Origin: an uncultured Dyadobacter sp.
GTDB lineage: Bacteria > Bacteroidota > Bacteroidia > Cytophagales > Spirosomataceae
Assembly: GCA_946481035.1 (NCBI GenBank)
Contig: CAMLNK010000116.1
Span: forward strand, 1 to 8,709
DNA: 8,709 bases
Reading direction: 5' to 3'
The position numbers and the translations under genes are program-made. How positions within the stretch are numbered: the first letter of the stretch is position 1; each line of letters opens with the position of its first letter. Of the stretch, positions 5,929 through 8,709 are shown piece by piece. Below the pieces are notes generated by a model. It saw only the letters and a program-made list of their open reading frames with translations, had not been told where the DNA came from and searched no databases.

Positions 5929-8709
5929 ATGACACGCGCAGCCTTTTTTCTATTTCTGGTACTGGCCGCCGGGAGGCTGCCTGCTCAGAATACGATCGGT
6001 TTGCCCGAGGTAGTCAATTATTCCAAACAAACCTACCACGCAGGAACGCAGAACTGGGCGATCCGCCAGGGCAGGAACGGGGTAATGTACTTTGCCAACA
6101 ACGAAGGCTTGCTCACTTTCGATGGTATTTACTGGCGTACTTATCCGTTGCCCAACAAAACCAAGGTACGCTCCCTGGAAATAGGGGCTGACAACCGCAT
6201 TTACATTGGCGGCGAGAACGAATTCGGCTATTTCAAGCCCGACGAGCGCGGGGTGTTGCATTATGTATCGCTGCGCAAGCTCGTACACGAGCGCGACCGT
6301 GGCTTTGCCGACATCTGGAATGTGGTCGTGCTGAACGGCAGCGTCTTTTTCAGAGCCAGTAACCGCATTTTTGTATACGAGGATAATGCCGTCAGTGTTT
6401 TCAACGGCGGTTCGCACTGGCGGTTTATGGGCGTGTATAATGGTGTTGTGGTGGCACAGGACGCCGCGAGCGGCCTCTTGCGCTACGATAATGGTCGCTG
6501 GATCCCGTGGATTACATCGGGAGAGCTGCCCGCCGAATATCTTTCGACAGGCCTGCTGCCCGTCGACAAGCAGACTTCCCTGCTCGTAACAATGGACGCC
6601 GGCCTTTTCCGGCTTTCGGGCGAGCGCGCCACGCGCCTGCAATCGGCATTCATCGACCAGGTCAAAAGCGAGCGCATTTACGCGGCAACGCGGGTGAACG
6701 AGAAACTGATTGCTCTTGCGACGAGTCTGGGAGGTTGCTATATCGTCACCAACGAGGGCGAATTCGTACACCGCTTCGCCCGCGCCGATGGCTTGCAGAA
6801 CAACAATGTGCTGAGCGTGTTCCGCGACCAGGACAAAAACCTGTGGCTTGGCCTGGATAACGGCATCGACTTCATAGCTTACGACAACGCCATTAAAACC
6901 ATGTACCCGGCTGCGACCAAAGACGAGGCAGGCTATGCGTCGGTGATTTACAAAGGCCGCTTGTATGTGGGTACCTCCAATGGCCTGTATTCGGTGGCGG
7001 TGGGGCAGTTCGGCGATCTGAGTTACGTAAAAGGCACATTCAGCTACGTGGAGCATTCGCGCGGGCAGGTATGGGGGTTGGCGGAGATCAACGGTCGGCT
7101 GCTGATGGCGCACCACGAGGGAGTTTTCGAAGTAGAGGGTAACCAGGCCCGGCCGATCGAAAGGCGAAACGGCTTCTGGGGCTTTTTGCCGCTTTCACGG
7201 ATTTATCCGGTCAAAAAAGTGGCAGTCGGTAATTACAACGGGGTCAATTTCCTGGAATATGATGGCAATGCATTCCGGTCTTCCGGGGGCGTTGCAGGCT
7301 TTGATGTCGCTTCGCGCTTCCTGTGTACGGATGCACGCGAGGAGAATGTGATCTGGACTTCGCACCCCTACCGCGGGGTGTACAAGGTGACGCTTTCGGA
7401 TGGCGGGCAGTCGCCCGGCGAACCGTCGCCCGGCGAATCGTCGCCCGGCGAACCGTCGCGGGCGCGCTTGTACACACACAAGGACGGCCTGCCGCTTTCG
7501 CTGAATAACAATTACATTTATAAAATCAGGAACAAGATACTGGTTGCCACCGAGAAAGGCATTTACGAATACAATGCGGCTACCGACCGGTTTGCGGCGT
7601 CAACCTATTATAATGGGATATTTCAAAACCTGGGCGTGCGCTATCTGAAAGAAGATCAGGCTGGTAACGTCTGGTTTGTGCGCGGGAAGGAACTTGGCGT
7701 GGTGGATATGAGCGGCGGCAATCCGAAGATCATTTTCCTCCCGGAAATCAATCACAAAATGGTGTCCGGCTTTGAATACATTCACCCGCTGAATGAAGAA
7801 AACATCCTCATAGGCGGTGAGAAAGGCATTTACCACATCAATTACAAAAAATACAAGCAGAACAAGAGCCATATCGATGTGCAGATCAGTGCAATGCGCT
7901 CATTTGGTGTGGATTCGCTACTTTTTGGTGGGTATTTCGGTGAGGTGAATGAGGTGAAAAAGCAGTCGGACGATCAGGAGCTGCGGGTCGCCAACCGCCT
8001 GAATTCCTTAGGTTTTGAGTTCTCTTCCACGCTGTTCAGCCAGCAGTCCAGTATTGAGTATGCTTACTTCCTGGAAGGGTTTGACAGCAACTGGTCGAAC
8101 TGGTCGGCACGCAGTTCGAAAGAATATACCCATTTGCCGCCGGGCCGCTACACGTTCAAGGTGAAGGCGCGTAACAATTTCGGCAGTGAATCCGAGGTTG
8201 CGGGTTATTCGTTTGTAGTCCTGCCGCCCTGGTACCAGACGATCTGGGCTTATCTGGGCTATGGGTTGCTGGTGTTGGGTTTGGCCTGGCTGTTTTACAA
8301 ATGGCAGGAAAAGCGCTTCTTGCACCAGCAGCAAAAGCATTTGGAAGAGCAGAAACGGCTGCAATACCTGCACCAGCTCGAACTTGAAAAAAACGAAAAG
8401 GAGATCATCAAGCTCAAAAACGAGAAGCTGGAAGCCGAAATTCTGCACAAAAATACCGATCTGGCGACGTCTGCCATGCATTTAGTGCAAAAGGCGGAAC
8501 TGCTTTCGAAGCTCAAAACCGATCTCGTCAAAATCACCAGGACTGCCGAGGACGATAAGATCAACGACGACCTGAAAAAGATGATCAAGGTGGTGGCCGA
8601 TGAAAATAAGGTCGACAAGGATTGGGGCCAGTTCTCCAAGCACTTCGATAGCGTGCACAGCAACTTCCTGATCGCGTTGAAGGAGAAATATCCCAATATG
8701 ACTGCCCAT
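5929..8709 (+). CDS. Propeller/triple-tyrosine (Y_Y_Y) membrane sensor-regulator, 3' end outside window
   Basis: The frame is open from the ATG at 5929 to the last base (927 residues, no stop). This ATG gives a clean signal peptide (residues 1-19, ending LPA|Q); an in-frame ATG at 5812 would bury it. Residues about 38-690 carry two-component-regulator propeller motifs, such as NGVMYFANNEGLLTFDG (50-66), VLSVFRDQDKNLWLGLDNG (294-312) and ILIGGEKGIYHI (626-637). A Y_Y_Y domain follows at about 695-765, with Tyr713, Tyr733 and Tyr741 (HLPPGRYTFKVKARN), then one membrane helix (771-790) and a long coiled coil (792-870). The segment near 898-927 (WGQFSKHFDSVHSNFL, KEKYPNMTAH) is what usually precedes a LuxR-type helix-turn-helix in this family, so that domain probably lies just past the edge. 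No histidine-kinase domain is visible. The likely role is a one-component sensor carrying a periplasmic signal to DNA, perhaps controlling the divergent GH30 gene. Confidence 0.92.
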   Translation, partial: MTRAAFFLFLVLAAGRLPAQNTIGLPEVVNYSKQTYHAGTQNWAIRQGRNGVMYFANNEGLLTFDGIYWRTYPLPNKTKVRSLEIGADNRIYIGGENEFGYFKPDERGVLHYVSLRKLVHERDRGFADIWNVVVLNGSVFFRASNRIFVYEDNAVSVFNGGSHWRFMGVYNGVVVAQDAASGLLRYDNGRWIPWITSGELPAEYLSTGLLPVDKQTSLLVTMDAGLFRLSGERATRLQSAFIDQVKSERIYAATRVNEKLIALATSLGGCYIVTNEGEFVHRFARADGLQNNNVLSVFRDQDKNLWLGLDNGIDFIAYDNAIKTMYPAATKDEAGYASVIYKGRLYVGTSNGLYSVAVGQFGDLSYVKGTFSYVEHSRGQVWGLAEINGRLLMAHHEGVFEVEGNQARPIERRNGFWGFLPLSRIYPVKKVAVGNYNGVNFLEYDGNAFRSSGGVAGFDVASRFLCTDAREENVIWTSHPYRGVYKVTLSDGGQSPGEPSPGESSPGEPSRARLYTHKDGLPLSLNNNYIYKIRNKILVATEKGIYEYNAATDRFAASTYYNGIFQNLGVRYLKEDQAGNVWFVRGKELGVVDMSGGNPKIIFLPEINHKMVSGFEYIHPLNEENILIGGEKGIYHINYKKYKQNKSHIDVQISAMRSFGVDSLLFGGYFGEVNEVKKQSDDQELRVANRLNSLGFEFSSTLFSQQSSIEYAYFLEGFDSNWSNWSARSSKEYTHLPPGRYTFKVKARNNFGSESEVAGYSFVVLPPWYQTIWAYLGYGLLVLGLAWLFYKWQEKRFLHQQQKHLEEQKRLQYLHQLELEKNEKEIIKLKNEKLEAEILHKNTDLATSAMHLVQKAELLSKLKTDLVKITRTAEDDKINDDLKKMIKVVADENKVDKDWGQFSKHFDSVHSNFLIALKEKYPNMTAH
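7411..7455 (+). repeat. 15-bp tandem repeat, 3 units, encoding SPGEP-SPGES-SPGEP
   Basis: Three 15-bp units (7411-7425, 7426-7440, 7441-7455) differ by one base, which changes Pro to Ser in the middle unit. They encode residues 495-509 of the sensor and fall between propeller strands (before: VTLSDGGQ; after: SRARLYTHKDGLPL), so they probably lengthen a surface loop. The period preserves the frame, and unit number could vary between strains by slippage. Confidence 0.9.

Noticed and set aside
5950..7116. 388-codon open frame on the - strand
   Set aside because: It is antisense to the sensor gene, which has clear family motifs throughout. This is a shadow frame.

Overview
The window most likely comes from a member of the Bacteroidota, order Cytophagales (a Dyadobacter- or Spirosoma-like genome). 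The support is family-level: a long FG-GAP/ASPIC lipoprotein of the type common near SusC/SusD systems, a GH30 hydrolase with a Bacteroidota-type motif, and a propeller/triple-tyrosine (Y_Y_Y) membrane regulator. The starts lack clear Shine-Dalgarno sequences, as is usual in this phylum. The genus is an inference.

Layout. (1) At 1-345, on +, is the 3' end of a secreted-looking, possibly lipocalin-like protein. (2) Twelve bases later, at 358-3903 on +, is a 1181-residue lipoprotein with two groups of seven Asp-rich calcium-loop repeats around a central ASPIC/UnbV domain. (3) At 3904-4150 is a convergent intergenic region with small hairpins that share a TGAC/GTCA loop. Two are exact 20-bp repeats and one is an inverted cousin with a compensated stem pair. 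(4) At 4151-5590, on -, is a secreted GH30 glycoside hydrolase with both catalytic glutamates visible. (5) At 5591-5928 is a divergent intergenic region holding a 109-bp imperfect inverted repeat, two short dyads and weak promoter candidates. (6) From 5929 to the right edge, on +, is a sensor-regulator: signal peptide, propeller, Y_Y_Y domain, one membrane helix and a coiled coil. It is cut where a C-terminal DNA-binding domain would be expected.

How the parts may work together (inference). The GH30 enzyme would hydrolyse beta-glucan-like or related glycosides outside the cytoplasm. The divergent regulator shares its promoter region and is a natural candidate to control it in response to a periplasmic signal. 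The FG-GAP/ASPIC lipoprotein and its small upstream partner look co-transcribed and probably sit in the outer membrane or on the cell surface.

I see no tRNA, rRNA, CRISPR array, transposase or phage gene. The least explained material is in the two intergenic regions and in two in-frame 15-bp tandem repeats.
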